Origin: Caulobacterales bacterium
GTDB lineage: Bacteria > Pseudomonadota > Alphaproteobacteria > Caulobacterales > Caulobacteraceae
Reading direction: 5' to 3'
Length of the DNA stretch: 64,000 nt
NCBI GenBank assembly: GCA_016183935.1
Contig: JACPDR010000019.1
Coordinates: 1-64,000, forward strand
Below, one piece after another: positions 44,421 through 53,222 of the stretch. A program made the position numbers and the translations under genes. Numbering within the stretch: the stretch's first letter is position 1; each line of letters begins with the position of its first letter. The notes beneath the pieces are model-generated. The model was given only the letters and a program-made list of their open reading frames with translations, made no database searches and was not told the DNA's origin.

Positions 44421-45122
44421 TCAGATCCACCAGCCGCGGGGATCGGCGATCGGCCGCCCCGCCTTCAGCGCCCAGACCCCCGCCGCGCCGCGCACGACCA
44501 GCCACAGGGCGGCGAAGAACATGATCGCCGGGCCCAGGCCGAACGGCACGAGGAAGAAGATCAGCCCCACCGTGACCGCCATGGCCGCGACCCACAGGGT
44601 CCGCTGCTGATAGAGGAAGTGCGACAGCGACATCGTGTCTTCCGGGCCCGGCCGGCCAGTGACGGCGAACAGTCCGATGACCGCCGACACCCCCATCGTG
44701 GGTACGGCGAAGAGGATCAGCGCATAGACGGCGTACAGGCCCATGCCGCCTCCCGGGATGGCCGCCGGCTCCCGCCGCCCGGAGCGGGCGGAGAGTTCGG
44801 GCGTGGGTTCAAAGACCGAGGCGGCCGCGACTGGCCGTTCGGGCGTCGCCGCCGCCGCCGCTTCGGGCGCGGGCGCGGGCTCCGGCTCGGGGGGCGCGAC
44901 ATCGGCGAACGGCGTCACAGGCTCCGGCTCGACCGGGATGGAAGCGGCCACGGAGGCGGCGAACAGGTCCGGCTCCGGCCGGGCTTCGGGTTCAGGCGCC
45001 GGGGCCTGTTCGGGCCCAGGGTCGGCCGGCGTCCGGACGCGACCCTGCAGCGACGCCGGCGAGGCGAAGCCGATCAGGTCGTCGTGATCGTCCGGAGTTT
45101 GCGGATCGCCGGGTTCGGCCAT
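44421..45122 (-). CDS. Membrane protein with a long Pro/Glu/Ala-rich N-terminal region
   Basis: A 233-residue protein. The first 120 residues are disordered and acidic (EQAPAPEPEARPEPDLFAAS, then PEPEPAPAPEAAAAATPERP). The C-terminal half has three or four membrane segments (YAVYALILFAVPTMGVSAVI, LWVAAMAVTVGLIFFLVPFG, PAIMFFAALWLVVRGAAGVW). I do not recognise a named family. It is the upstream partner of the DUF4870-like protein; the low-complexity region probably lies in the cytoplasm. Confidence 0.68.
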   Translation of the reverse strand: MAEPGDPQTPDDHDDLIGFASPASLQGRVRTPADPGPEQAPAPEPEARPEPDLFAASVAASIPVEPEPVTPFADVAPPEPEPAPAPEAAAAATPERPVAAASVFEPTPELSARSGRREPAAIPGGGMGLYAVYALILFAVPTMGVSAVIGLFAVTGRPGPEDTMSLSHFLYQQRTLWVAAMAVTVGLIFFLVPFGLGPAIMFFAALWLVVRGAAGVWALKAGRPIADPRGWWI

Positions 45123-45191
45123 CGGAGGTCCTCGAGCTTGGGGTTCAGAATGACGGTCCGCCGCCGGGGGCGCAACCGCCGAACGCGCCGC

Positions 45192-45596
45192 TCAGCGCGC
45201 CAGCGTCACTTCGCAGCCGGGGGCGACGGCGCCGTCCAGCGCCCCGGGCTTTTCGATCCGCACGACGCAGCGCCGCACCCGCGCGTCCGCGAGCATGGCC
45301 AACGCCAGCCGCTCGGCGAAAGTTTCGACCAGGCCGACATGGCCCTCGGCCACGATGACCCGCGCCGCCTCGGCCACGGTCTCGTAGTTGATGGTGTCCG
45401 CCAGCCGCTCGACCGCCGCCGGCGCGAGGTCGAGGCTGACGTCGATGACCAGCCGCTGCAACCGGCCCAGTTCATGATCGTGCACGCCGATGCCGGCCGC
45501 GACCTCCAGCCCGCGCACGAACACGGTCAGGCCCTCGCGGCGAATGCCGGGGGCGGCGTCGGCGCCCGGGAAGGGCAGGGGAGATGAGGCGGCCAC
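45192..45596 (-). CDS. folB: Dihydroneopterin aldolase
   Basis: Converts 7,8-dihydroneopterin to 6-hydroxymethyl-7,8-dihydropterin in folate synthesis, the substrate route to FolP. The 134-residue protein has VFVRGLEVAAGIGVHDHELG, the catalytic Glu in TINYETVAEAARVIV, LVETFAERLALAM and the Lys of RIEKPGALDGAV. The start is GTG at 45596, three bases after the stop of the SDR gene, so the two form an operon. Confidence 0.92.
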   Translation of the reverse strand: MAASSPLPFPGADAAPGIRREGLTVFVRGLEVAAGIGVHDHELGRLQRLVIDVSLDLAPAAVERLADTINYETVAEAARVIVAEGHVGLVETFAERLALAMLADARVRRCVVRIEKPGALDGAVAPGCEVTLAR

Positions 45597-45599
45597 GGG

Positions 45600-46358
45600 C
45601 TACTCCACGATGTCCGGGGTTTTCCAGCCCAGGTGCTGGCCCCCGTCGACGGCGATCATCTGGCCCGTCACCAGTTCGGCGTCCACCAGCCATCGCACCG
45701 CCGAGGCGACGGCCTCCGGACTGCCGGGGCGAGCCAGCGGCGTGGACGCGGCCTCGGCCTCGAACTCGGCCTCGCTCTGATGGGTCGAGGGCAGGGTCGG
45801 TCCCGGCCCGACGCCGTTGACCCGGATGCCCGGCGCCAGCGCCTGGGCCAGGGTCCGCGTCGCCCACCACAGGCCGTTGCGCGACAGGGCGTAGGAGATG
45901 AAGCGCGGATCGGGCTTCAGCACCCGCTGGTCCAGCAGGTTGACGATGGCCGACCCGTCCGGCGCCTGGGCCGCGAAGGCCTCGGCCAGCACGATGGGCG
46001 CGCGCAGATTGGTCTCCATGTGCGCGTCCCAGGTCGCGCGCGACAACGCGCCGACCCGGTCATCCTCGAACACGGAGGCGTTGTTGACCAGCACCGCCAG
46101 CGGTCCGATCGCCGCCACGGCGTCCGGGATCAGCCGTTTCGCGCTCGCCTCGACCGACAGGTCGGCGACCACGGTCGCGGCGCAGCGGCCCAGCGCCCGC
46201 ACCTCGCCGGCGACGGACTCAGCCTCCTCGCGGGAGCTCCGATAGTGGATGGCGACGTCGAAGCCGGCGCGGGCCAGCTCCAGACAGATGGCCCGGCCGA
46301 TGCGTCGACCCCCGCCGGTGACGAGGGCGGCGCCGGAACGGACCGACGGCTCAGTCAA
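45600..46358 (-). CDS. FolM/PTR1-like SDR (putative pteridine reductase)
   Basis: A 252-residue short-chain dehydrogenase. ALVTGGGRRIGRAI has the TGxxxRxG variant typical of pteridine reductases that prefer NADPH. The PTR1-type Asp is at Asp143 (NLLDQRV) and Tyr156 follows 13 residues later, as in PTR1. The expected Lys at Tyr+4 is Arg160 (YALSR). It is operonic with folB, which supports a role in reducing dihydromonapterin or dihydrofolate. No ATG or GTG fits the N-terminus; TTG at 46358 gives MTEPSVRSGAALVTGG and overlaps the end of the 26-residue gene. Confidence 0.82.
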   Translation of the reverse strand: MTEPSVRSGAALVTGGGRRIGRAICLELARAGFDVAIHYRSSREEAESVAGEVRALGRCAATVVADLSVEASAKRLIPDAVAAIGPLAVLVNNASVFEDDRVGALSRATWDAHMETNLRAPIVLAEAFAAQAPDGSAIVNLLDQRVLKPDPRFISYALSRNGLWWATRTLAQALAPGIRVNGVGPGPTLPSTHQSEAEFEAEAASTPLARPGSPEAVASAVRWLVDAELVTGQMIAVDGGQHLGWKTPDIVE

Positions 46359-46431
46359 CCCGGCCGAACTCGATGAAGTTGATCGCGGCGAGAACGGCGA
46401 CGAAGCCGAGGATGATGAAGAGGGCCAGCAT
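46351..46431 (-). CDS. Micro-gene: 26-residue single-span membrane peptide
   Basis: A complete small reading frame on the minus strand encodes a hydrophobic peptide beginning MLALFIILGFVAVLAAINF and ending FGRVD. It is one transmembrane helix with a short charged tail. AGGAG lies six bases ahead of the ATG at 46431, the best ribosome site in this region. Its TGA (46351-46353) overlaps the presumed TTG start of the FolM-like gene by eight bases, so it may also serve to load ribosomes onto that gene. Function unknown. Confidence 0.6.
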   Translation of the reverse strand: MLALFIILGFVAVLAAINFIEFGRVD

Positions 46432-46512
46432 GGGGAGCTCCTGTAGCAGGCGCCCGCAATAAAGCGCGTGGCCCCGCTGTTCAAGACGACGACAGGTCCT
46501 ATCGTTCCGCCC

Positions 46513-46986
46513 ATGACGACGTGGCGCACCCGCATCGAGCCTTTCACCCGGCCGCTGTTCTTCGCCCACGCCCGCGCCTCGCGCGGCATGACGCTGGGCG
46601 TGCGCGGCGTGGCGGTCGACGGCGAGGGTCGCGTCCTGCTGGTCAAACACACCTATCTGCGCGGCTGGTGGCTGCCCGGCGGCGGCGTCGAGCGCGGCCA
46701 GTCCTGCGAGGACGCCGTGGTCCGCGAGATGCGCGAGGAGGCCGGCCTGATCGTCGAGGGCCGCCCTATCCTGCTCAGCGTCCATTCCAACGAGCGCCAT
46801 TTCCGCGGCGACCATGTGCTGGTCTACCGCATCGACCGCTTCACCCTGACCGACCGCACCAGCCGCGGCGAGATCGCCGACATCGGCTGGTTCGATCCCT
46901 GCGCCCTGCCGGATGACACCCACCGCGCCACCCGCGACCGCCTGGCCGAGATTTTCGGCGGTGCGGACTGCGCGACAAGCTGGTAG
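46513..46986 (+). CDS. Nudix hydrolase
   Basis: A 157-residue protein with a complete Nudix box (GGVERGQSCEDAVVREMREE followed by AG; the REMREE glutamates bind the metal). It follows RVLLVKHTYLRGWWLPGGG. This subgroup hydrolyses nucleoside diphosphate derivatives; the exact substrate is unknown. The start at 46513 (MTTWRTRIEPF) is preferred over 46468. It ends ten bases before the DMT-family gene. Confidence 0.88.
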   Translation: MTTWRTRIEPFTRPLFFAHARASRGMTLGVRGVAVDGEGRVLLVKHTYLRGWWLPGGGVERGQSCEDAVVREMREEAGLIVEGRPILLSVHSNERHFRGDHVLVYRIDRFTLTDRTSRGEIADIGWFDPCALPDDTHRATRDRLAEIFGGADCATSW

Positions 46987-46996
46987 CGAGCTCCCC

Positions 46997-47443
46997 ATGA
47001 ACCCGTCCCTCTTCGCCATCCTCGCGGTCATGATCGGCGGCGCCGCCGCCTCGCTGCAGGCGCCGACCAATGCGAAGCTGACAGAGGCGGTGGGCTCGCC
47101 GGTCAACGCCGCCTTCGTCTCCTTCGCCGTGGGAACGATGGCGCTCGGCGTTCTCGCCCTGGCGCTGCAGGCGCGGCCCGACATGGCCGCCGCGCGGGCC
47201 CTTCCCTGGTACGTCTGGATCGGCGGCCTCTACGGCGCGGCCTTCGTCGTCGCCGCGACCTGGGGCGTGCCCCGGCTGGGGGTGGCGACGACCATCATCC
47301 TCATGGTGGCCGGCCAGTTGCTGCTCAGCCTCTTGCTCGACCACATCGGCTTCATGGGCATGCCGAAGCAGCCGATCAGCTGGGGCCGCGTGGCCGGCGT
47401 CGGTCTCGTGATCGCCGGCGTGCTTATGGTCCGCAAGTTCTAG
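46997..47443 (+). CDS. DMT-family transporter (DUF606 / YdcZ-like)
   Basis: A 148-residue protein with five membrane segments. LFAILAVMIGGAAASLQAPT and NAKLTEAVGSPVNAAFVSFA are the family's N-terminal signature (Q-PxNA-L), and WYVWIGGLYGAAFVVAATWG and VATTIILMVAGQLLLSLLLD follow. The substrate is unknown. It follows the Nudix gene by ten bases and precedes uvrC by 16. Confidence 0.85.
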   Translation: MNPSLFAILAVMIGGAAASLQAPTNAKLTEAVGSPVNAAFVSFAVGTMALGVLALALQARPDMAAARALPWYVWIGGLYGAAFVVAATWGVPRLGVATTIILMVAGQLLLSLLLDHIGFMGMPKQPISWGRVAGVGLVIAGVLMVRKF

Positions 47444-47459
47444 GCCTATATCGAACGGG

Positions 47460-49358
47460 ATGACCGAGGAGACGATTCCCGCCGCCGAGACGCCGCCCGT
47501 GCCGCTGGTCGCCGCCGACCTGATCCGGGACGAGGCCCGGCGCGCACCCGACAAGCCGGGCGTCTACCGCATGTACGGCGAGGACGGGGCCTGCCTCTAC
47601 GTCGGCAAGGCGCGGTCGCTGAAGAAGCGCGTCCTCCAGTATGCGCAGGGCCGGTTCCACACCCAGCGCATCGGCCTGATGGTGTCGCTGACCCGGTCGA
47701 TGGAGCTGGTGATCACGGCTTCGGAAACCGAGGCCCTCCTGCTCGAGTCCAGCTTCATCAAGAAGCTCAAGCCGCGCTTCAACGTGGTGCTGCGTGACGA
47801 CAAGTCATTCGCCGAACTGATGATCCGCCGCGACCACCGCGCCCCCCAGGTGCGCAAGCACCGCGGCGCCCACACGATCAAGGGCGACTATTTCGGGCCC
47901 TTCGCCTCGACCTGGGCGGTCAACCGCACCCTGACCACCCTGCAGAAGGCCTTCCTGCTGCGCTCGTGCTCCGACAGCGTCTACGAGACCCGCACCCGGC
48001 CGTGCATGCTGCACCAGATCAAGCGCTGCTCGGCCCCCTGCACCGGCCTGATCTCGCTGGACGACTACGGCCAGCTCGTCGACGAGGCCGAGGCCTTTCT
48101 GCGCGGCAAGTCACGCGCCGTCATCGGCCGGCTGTCGAAGGAGATGCAGGCCGCTTCCGACGCCATGGATTTCGAACAGGCCGCCCGCGTGCGCGACCGC
48201 ATCCGCGCCCTGTCGGCCATCTCGATGGAGAATTCGGTCAGCGCAGAGGGCGTCGCCGAGGCCGACGTCTTCGCCCTGCATTCCGACGGCGGTCAGGCCT
48301 GCGTGCAGGTGTTCTTCTACCGCGCCGGCCAGAACTGGGGCGGGCGGGCCTATTTCCCGCGCGTTGACCGGGCGGACACCGATCCGGAAATCCTCGCCGC
48401 CTTCCTCGGCCAGTTCTACGAGGACAAGCCGGTGCCGCGCCAGATCCTGTCCAACGTCGTTCCGCACGAGAAGGAACTGCTCGAGGAAGCCTTCTCGATG
48501 AAGGCGAAGACCGTCGACGGCCGGCGCGTGGTGACCATCGAACTGCCCCGGCGCGGCGACCGCAAGACCCTGGTCGACCACGCCCTGACCAACGCCCGCG
48601 AGGCGCTGGGCCGGCGGATGGCCGAGAGCTCGGCCCAGGGCAAGATCCTCGAAGAGGTCTGCGAAGCGTTCGGTCTCGAGAATCGCCCCGAGCGGATCGA
48701 GATCTATGACAACGCCCACATCCAGGGGACCAACGCCGTCGGGGGCATGGTCGTCGCGGGCCCGGAGGGCTTCCGCAAGAACCAGTACCGCAAGTTCAAC
48801 ATCCGCGGCGAGGACCTGACTCCCGGCGACGACTACGGCATGATGCGCGAAGTCATGCGCCGCCGCTTCACCCGCCTGGTGAAGGACGAGGACGAGGGCG
48901 AGGAGGTGGAACGCCCCGATCTGCTCCTGATCGACGGCGGCGCCGGCCAGCTGGCCGAGGTCCAGGCGGTTCTGGCCGACCTCGGCCTGCACGAGATCGT
49001 CGCCGTGGGCGTGGCCAAGGGCCCCGACCGCGACGCCGGGCTGGAGCGCTTCTTCGTGCCCGGCAAGCCGCCGTTCATGCTGCCGCTGAAGTCGCCGGCG
49101 CTCTACTACATCCAGCGCCTGCGCGACGAGGCGCACCGCTTCGCCAACGGCGCGCACCGCACCCGTCGCTCGATGGACATCAAGCGCAATCCGCTCGACG
49201 AGATCGAGGGCGTCGGCCCGGGGCGCAAGAAGGCCCTGCTGCACGCCTTCGGCTCGGCCAAGGGCGTCGGCCGCGCCTCGGTGGCCGACCTCATCAAGGT
49301 CGAGGGGATCAATCAGCCTCTGGCCGAACGTATCCACGCCTTCTTCCGCAAGGGGTGA
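47460..49358 (+). CDS. uvrC: Excinuclease ABC subunit C
   Basis: UvrC makes both incisions in nucleotide excision repair. The 632-residue protein has the GIY-YIG nuclease (KPGVYRMYGEDGACLYVGKA, about 31-50), a conserved Cys pair (CSAPCTG), a UVR domain (about 205-240; MQAASDAMDFEQAARVRDRI), the RNase H-like C-terminal nuclease (IEIYDNAHIQGTNAVGGMVV and LLLIDGGAGQLAE) and helix-hairpin-helix motifs (IEGVGPGRKKALLHAFGS). In Alphaproteobacteria uvrC often directly precedes pgsA. Here two genes lie between them. Confidence 0.96.
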   Translation: MTEETIPAAETPPVPLVAADLIRDEARRAPDKPGVYRMYGEDGACLYVGKARSLKKRVLQYAQGRFHTQRIGLMVSLTRSMELVITASETEALLLESSFIKKLKPRFNVVLRDDKSFAELMIRRDHRAPQVRKHRGAHTIKGDYFGPFASTWAVNRTLTTLQKAFLLRSCSDSVYETRTRPCMLHQIKRCSAPCTGLISLDDYGQLVDEAEAFLRGKSRAVIGRLSKEMQAASDAMDFEQAARVRDRIRALSAISMENSVSAEGVAEADVFALHSDGGQACVQVFFYRAGQNWGGRAYFPRVDRADTDPEILAAFLGQFYEDKPVPRQILSNVVPHEKELLEEAFSMKAKTVDGRRVVTIELPRRGDRKTLVDHALTNAREALGRRMAESSAQGKILEEVCEAFGLENRPERIEIYDNAHIQGTNAVGGMVVAGPEGFRKNQYRKFNIRGEDLTPGDDYGMMREVMRRRFTRLVKDEDEGEEVERPDLLLIDGGAGQLAEVQAVLADLGLHEIVAVGVAKGPDRDAGLERFFVPGKPPFMLPLKSPALYYIQRLRDEAHRFANGAHRTRRSMDIKRNPLDEIEGVGPGRKKALLHAFGSAKGVGRASVADLIKVEGINQPLAERIHAFFRKG

Positions 49359-49423
49359 GACCCGTCGCCTCTGGTGGTTCGCGCGAGCCGTGCTAAACCT
49401 GAGCGGGAGTAAGGGGGCGTGTG

Positions 49424-52400
49424 ATGCTTGGAAGATTGTTCGTGGCGGTCGCCGCGTCATTGGCGATGCTTGCGACCACGGTCTCGGCGCAGGAGGTCGA
49501 GCTTGCGCCGGCGCCGGCCTGGGTGGCGGCGCCTCCGGTCGACACGCCGACCCCCGCCACCGGCGACGCGGCCCTGCGCACCCTGGCTATCGACCACCAG
49601 ATCCGTTTCGACGCCGAGGGATCGCACACCTACACCTTCCAGCGCTTCCAGGTTCTCACCCGGCAGGGACTCAGCGGCGTCGGGACGGTGAGCCTCGCGT
49701 GGAGCCCGCCCCGCGAGACCATTCAGGTCCACGCCCTGCGTCTCATCCGCGAGGGCCAGGTGATCGACGTGCTCGCCGGTCAGGAATTCGAGACGATTCG
49801 CCGGGAGAACAACCTCGAGTCCGCGATGTTGGACGGGCAATTGACCGCGACCCTCCAGCCGCGTGACATCCGCGTCGGCGACATCCTCGAACTGGCGTTC
49901 ACCCTTCACGACACCAAGGGCGTGCTGGCGCCCCACCTCGAAGCCTTCGAGGGCGTCAGCTCGGGCCAGACGATCGATCACTACCGCCTCCGCGCGAGCT
50001 GGTCGGACGACCACGCGATGCGGGTCGTGGCCTCGGAGCCTTGGGCGGACGTCCGCCCGCGTCAGGTCGGGCGCGACTGGGTCTATGAGATCGACTCCCG
50101 GAACCTGGCGCCCGAGCGGGTGCCCGACGATCTCCCGGTGCGTTTCACGCTTCTGCGCACGGTGCAGTTCACCGATTTCGAATCCTGGGCCGACGCCTCG
50201 CGATTGATGGCCCCGCTCTACGAGACGGGCGCGACGCTCGAGGCCGACTCGCCGCTGCTGGCCGAGATCGAGCGTATTCGCGCGGAAAACGACACCGACG
50301 CCGCGCGCGCCATGGCCGCCCTGCGGCTGGTCGAGGATGAGGTCCGCTATCTCGCCCTCGCCATGGGCGAGGGGAACTACGTCCCCATGTCCGCCGACGA
50401 GGTCTGGCGCAGCCGCTACGGCGACTGCAAGGGCAAGACCGTACTGCTGCTGGCGCTGCTCGAAGGGCTGGGCATCGAGGCCGAACCGGTCCTGGTCAGC
50501 ACCGGTTGGGGCGATGGACTGGACGCCCAGCTGCCTCTTCTGGCGTGGTTCGATCACGTCATCGTTCGCGCGACCCTGGACGGCGCGGCCTACTGGATGG
50601 ACGGCACCCGGATCGGGGACCGGAGCCTCGACGGCCTGATTCCGCCGCCCTACCGCTGGGGCCTGCCCGTGCGGCGGGCCGGCGCCGCTCTTGAAGCGAT
50701 CGTCCAGCCGCCGCTGACCACCCCGACCATGGAGGTGGTGATGGAGATGGACGCCCGCGACGGCATCGACGCGGACGCCGCCCTGACCATCGACATCGTC
50801 TATCGCGGCGACTACGCCACCTCGGTGCGCCGTCAGTTCGGCGCCATTCCGCCGGATCAGCTGGAGACCATGCTCAAGGCGCAATGGGACGGCGAGGAGG
50901 CTGGAATGACGGTCGAGGCCGTCGAAACCCGCTATGACGAGCCGGCCAACGCCTTTCATCTCATCATGCGCGGCGCCAGTCCGATGAGTTGGGTCAGCGG
51001 GTCGGGAGGCCGCGTCATGGCCCTGCCGGACTCCGCCATCGTTCTGCCGGCCCGGGCCGAGCGCAAGGGGGTTCTGGCGCGTTTCAGCGATCATCCCTAT
51101 GCGCTCGACCACCCGACCATGGGACGCTCGGTTTTCCGCGTGATCCTCCCCTACGAAGGCCGCGGCTTCCAGCTGGAGGGCGGCGACCAGGTGCTCGAAG
51201 GCGGCGGCTATCGGATCGAACGGCGCGGGACGCTGGAGAACGGCGTCGCCGAGGTTATGGTGACCACGACCAGCCTGGCGCCTGAAGTCACCGCCGACGA
51301 GATGGCCACGACCCGGACCCGGGCCGAAAACGCCTCGGCCCTGCCGCTGCGCCTGCGGGCGCCGGCCGATTACCGGGCGACCAGCGCCGACGCCGCCCGC
51401 CAGCAGCCGGGCTCCAGCGATATGGCTGATCTGATCGCGCGCGCCGAACGCCTCAGCGACGCCGGCGATGACGACGGCGCCCTGGCCCTGCTCGACGCGG
51501 CGATCGAACGCGAGCCCGACAACGCGGAGGCCGTGCGGGCGCGGGGCCGGGCCCGCTCCGCGGCGCGCGATTTCGACGGCGCGCGCGCCGACTATGACCA
51601 CGCGGTGGATCTGGACCCGGCCGATCAGGCCGCGGCGCTGGGGCAGGGGTTGGCGGCCTACGGGCAAGGCAAGTACGACGAAGCGATCGTCGGCCTGACG
51701 GTGGCGCTGCGGCTCGACCCCGCCGACGCCTCGGCCCTGTCGGCGCGCGGCGCGGCCTATTACCAGCTCGGTCGCTGGGACCGCTCGCTGGCCGACTATC
51801 GGGCGCTCAAGACGGCGCTCCCCGAGAGCGCCACCGGTCCGTTCGGCGAACTGCGGGCCTTGATCCGCCTCGACCGCGGCGACGAGGCCCGCGCCCTGAT
51901 CGCGTCCAGGCTGGCCGATGACCCGACCGACGACGTCGCCCTGGACGCCCTGGTCCGTCTGGCGAAACGCGCGGGCAAGCCCGACGAAGCCTCGCCCGCC
52001 CTGGACGCTGCCCTCGAGGCGGCTCCGGGCGCGGCCAACCTCCTCAGCCTCCGTGGCCAGCTCCGCGCCTCCCTCGGCGATGCGGCGGGCGCGCGCAGCG
52101 ACTTCGTCGCCATGCGCGATATCGGCGCGGGCGATCCGGTGATGCTGAACAATGTCTGCTGGGCACAGGCGCTGGAGGCTTTCGACCTGGAACAGGCGCT
52201 GGCCGACTGCGACGCGGCCCTGTCAGCCGGCGAGGCGGCCTTCATCGACAGCCGGGCCATGGTCCTGCTTCAGATGGGCCGCTACGACGAGGCCCGGGCC
52301 GACTATGAGCGGGCGCTGGCCGCCGCGCCCGACCAGACCCCGTCCATCTATGGCCTGGGCCTGACCCGCCTCGCGCTGGGCGACGAGGGCGGCCGCGACG

Positions 52401-52483
52401 ATCTCGCAAGGGCGCGGGCCCGGGACGCCGACGTCGCGGAGGATTTCGCCGTGTTCGAGGCGCGTCATCCCGACCTGAAGTGA
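49424..52483 (+). CDS. Secreted DUF3857/transglutaminase-like protein with C-terminal TPRs
   Basis: A 1019-residue protein with a signal peptide (ends VSAQ), a DUF3857 domain (about 30-230; HTYTFQRFQVLTRQGLSG), a transglutaminase-like cysteine peptidase domain with the triad Cys335 (SRYGDCKGKTVL), His378 (WFDHVIV) and Asp393 (YWMDGTR), a beta-rich DUF3858-like domain and about eight TPR motifs from about residue 665 (for example ALALLDAAIEREPDNAEAV). The TPR extension makes it longer than the usual 620-680 residues. ATG 49424, not the GTG at 49421, has the AAGGGGG site at good spacing. It probably acts in the periplasm; the substrate is unknown. Confidence 0.85.
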   Translation: MLGRLFVAVAASLAMLATTVSAQEVELAPAPAWVAAPPVDTPTPATGDAALRTLAIDHQIRFDAEGSHTYTFQRFQVLTRQGLSGVGTVSLAWSPPRETIQVHALRLIREGQVIDVLAGQEFETIRRENNLESAMLDGQLTATLQPRDIRVGDILELAFTLHDTKGVLAPHLEAFEGVSSGQTIDHYRLRASWSDDHAMRVVASEPWADVRPRQVGRDWVYEIDSRNLAPERVPDDLPVRFTLLRTVQFTDFESWADASRLMAPLYETGATLEADSPLLAEIERIRAENDTDAARAMAALRLVEDEVRYLALAMGEGNYVPMSADEVWRSRYGDCKGKTVLLLALLEGLGIEAEPVLVSTGWGDGLDAQLPLLAWFDHVIVRATLDGAAYWMDGTRIGDRSLDGLIPPPYRWGLPVRRAGAALEAIVQPPLTTPTMEVVMEMDARDGIDADAALTIDIVYRGDYATSVRRQFGAIPPDQLETMLKAQWDGEEAGMTVEAVETRYDEPANAFHLIMRGASPMSWVSGSGGRVMALPDSAIVLPARAERKGVLARFSDHPYALDHPTMGRSVFRVILPYEGRGFQLEGGDQVLEGGGYRIERRGTLENGVAEVMVTTTSLAPEVTADEMATTRTRAENASALPLRLRAPADYRATSADAARQQPGSSDMADLIARAERLSDAGDDDGALALLDAAIEREPDNAEAVRARGRARSAARDFDGARADYDHAVDLDPADQAAALGQGLAAYGQGKYDEAIVGLTVALRLDPADASALSARGAAYYQLGRWDRSLADYRALKTALPESATGPFGELRALIRLDRGDEARALIASRLADDPTDDVALDALVRLAKRAGKPDEASPALDAALEAAPGAANLLSLRGQLRASLGDAAGARSDFVAMRDIGAGDPVMLNNVCWAQALEAFDLEQALADCDAALSAGEAAFIDSRAMVLLQMGRYDEARADYERALAAAPDQTPSIYGLGLTRLALGDEGGRDDLARARARDADVAEDFAVFEARHPDLK

Positions 52484-52526
52484 GGTCGGGCTGGCGCGGC
52501 CGCGAGGTTTGAGGCATGGCGAGTCC

Positions 52527-53147
52527 ATGAACGAGTCATCCGATGAATTGACTGCGGGCTATCGACGTTTCCGCGCTGAACAGTGGCCGGCCGCCAAGGC
52601 CGAGTACGAGGCCCTGGCCGCGCACGGACAGAAGCCGCACACCCTGATCGTCGCCTGTTCCGACAGCCGCACCGATCCGGCCCTGGTGTTCGACGCCGCC
52701 CCGGGCGAGCTGTTCGTGGTCCGCAACGTGGCCAATCTGGTCCCGCCCTATCAGCCGGACGGCAAGCTGCACGGCGTCTCGGCGGCGCTGGAGTTCGGCG
52801 TGCGGGTGCTCGAGGTCGGGCGTATCGTGGTCATGGGCCATGCCTACTGCGGAGGCGTCCACGCCATGCTCCACGGGGCGCCGCGGGGCTGCGAGGACTT
52901 CGTCCGCCCCTGGGTCGAGCAGGCCACGCCGGCGGTTCGCCGGGTTGCCGAGGCCGTCGAGCCGGACCAGGTCGAGCGGGTGGCCGAAGAGGCGGTGGTG
53001 CGCCTGTCGCTCGAAAACCTGCGCACCTTTCCGTGGATCGCGGAGCGCGAGGCGGCGGGCCGGCTCACCCTCGCCGGGCTGCATTTCGGCATCGCCGACG
53101 GCATCCTGAGGGCGTTGACCGGTCCCGGCCGCTTCGAGGCGCTCTGA
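52527..53147 (+). CDS. Beta-class carbonic anhydrase
   Basis: Interconverts carbon dioxide and bicarbonate. The 206-residue protein has all zinc ligands and catalytic residues: Cys44, the Asp46-Arg48 dyad (VACSDSRTDP), His105 and Cys108 (MGHAYCGG). VVRNVANLVPPY and ALEFGVRVLEV are typical. The start at 52527 is preferred to a TTG at 52509. It is located between the transglutaminase-like gene and pgsA on the same strand. It looks cytoplasmic. Confidence 0.92.
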   Translation: MNESSDELTAGYRRFRAEQWPAAKAEYEALAAHGQKPHTLIVACSDSRTDPALVFDAAPGELFVVRNVANLVPPYQPDGKLHGVSAALEFGVRVLEVGRIVVMGHAYCGGVHAMLHGAPRGCEDFVRPWVEQATPAVRRVAEAVEPDQVERVAEEAVVRLSLENLRTFPWIAEREAAGRLTLAGLHFGIADGILRALTGPGRFEAL

Positions 53148-53222
53148 CCTCGTCCGTCACGCCCGATTGCGGTCTGCCTCGCCTCGCGCATCGAAGCATG
53201 GCACATCGGCGTTGAAGCACGG

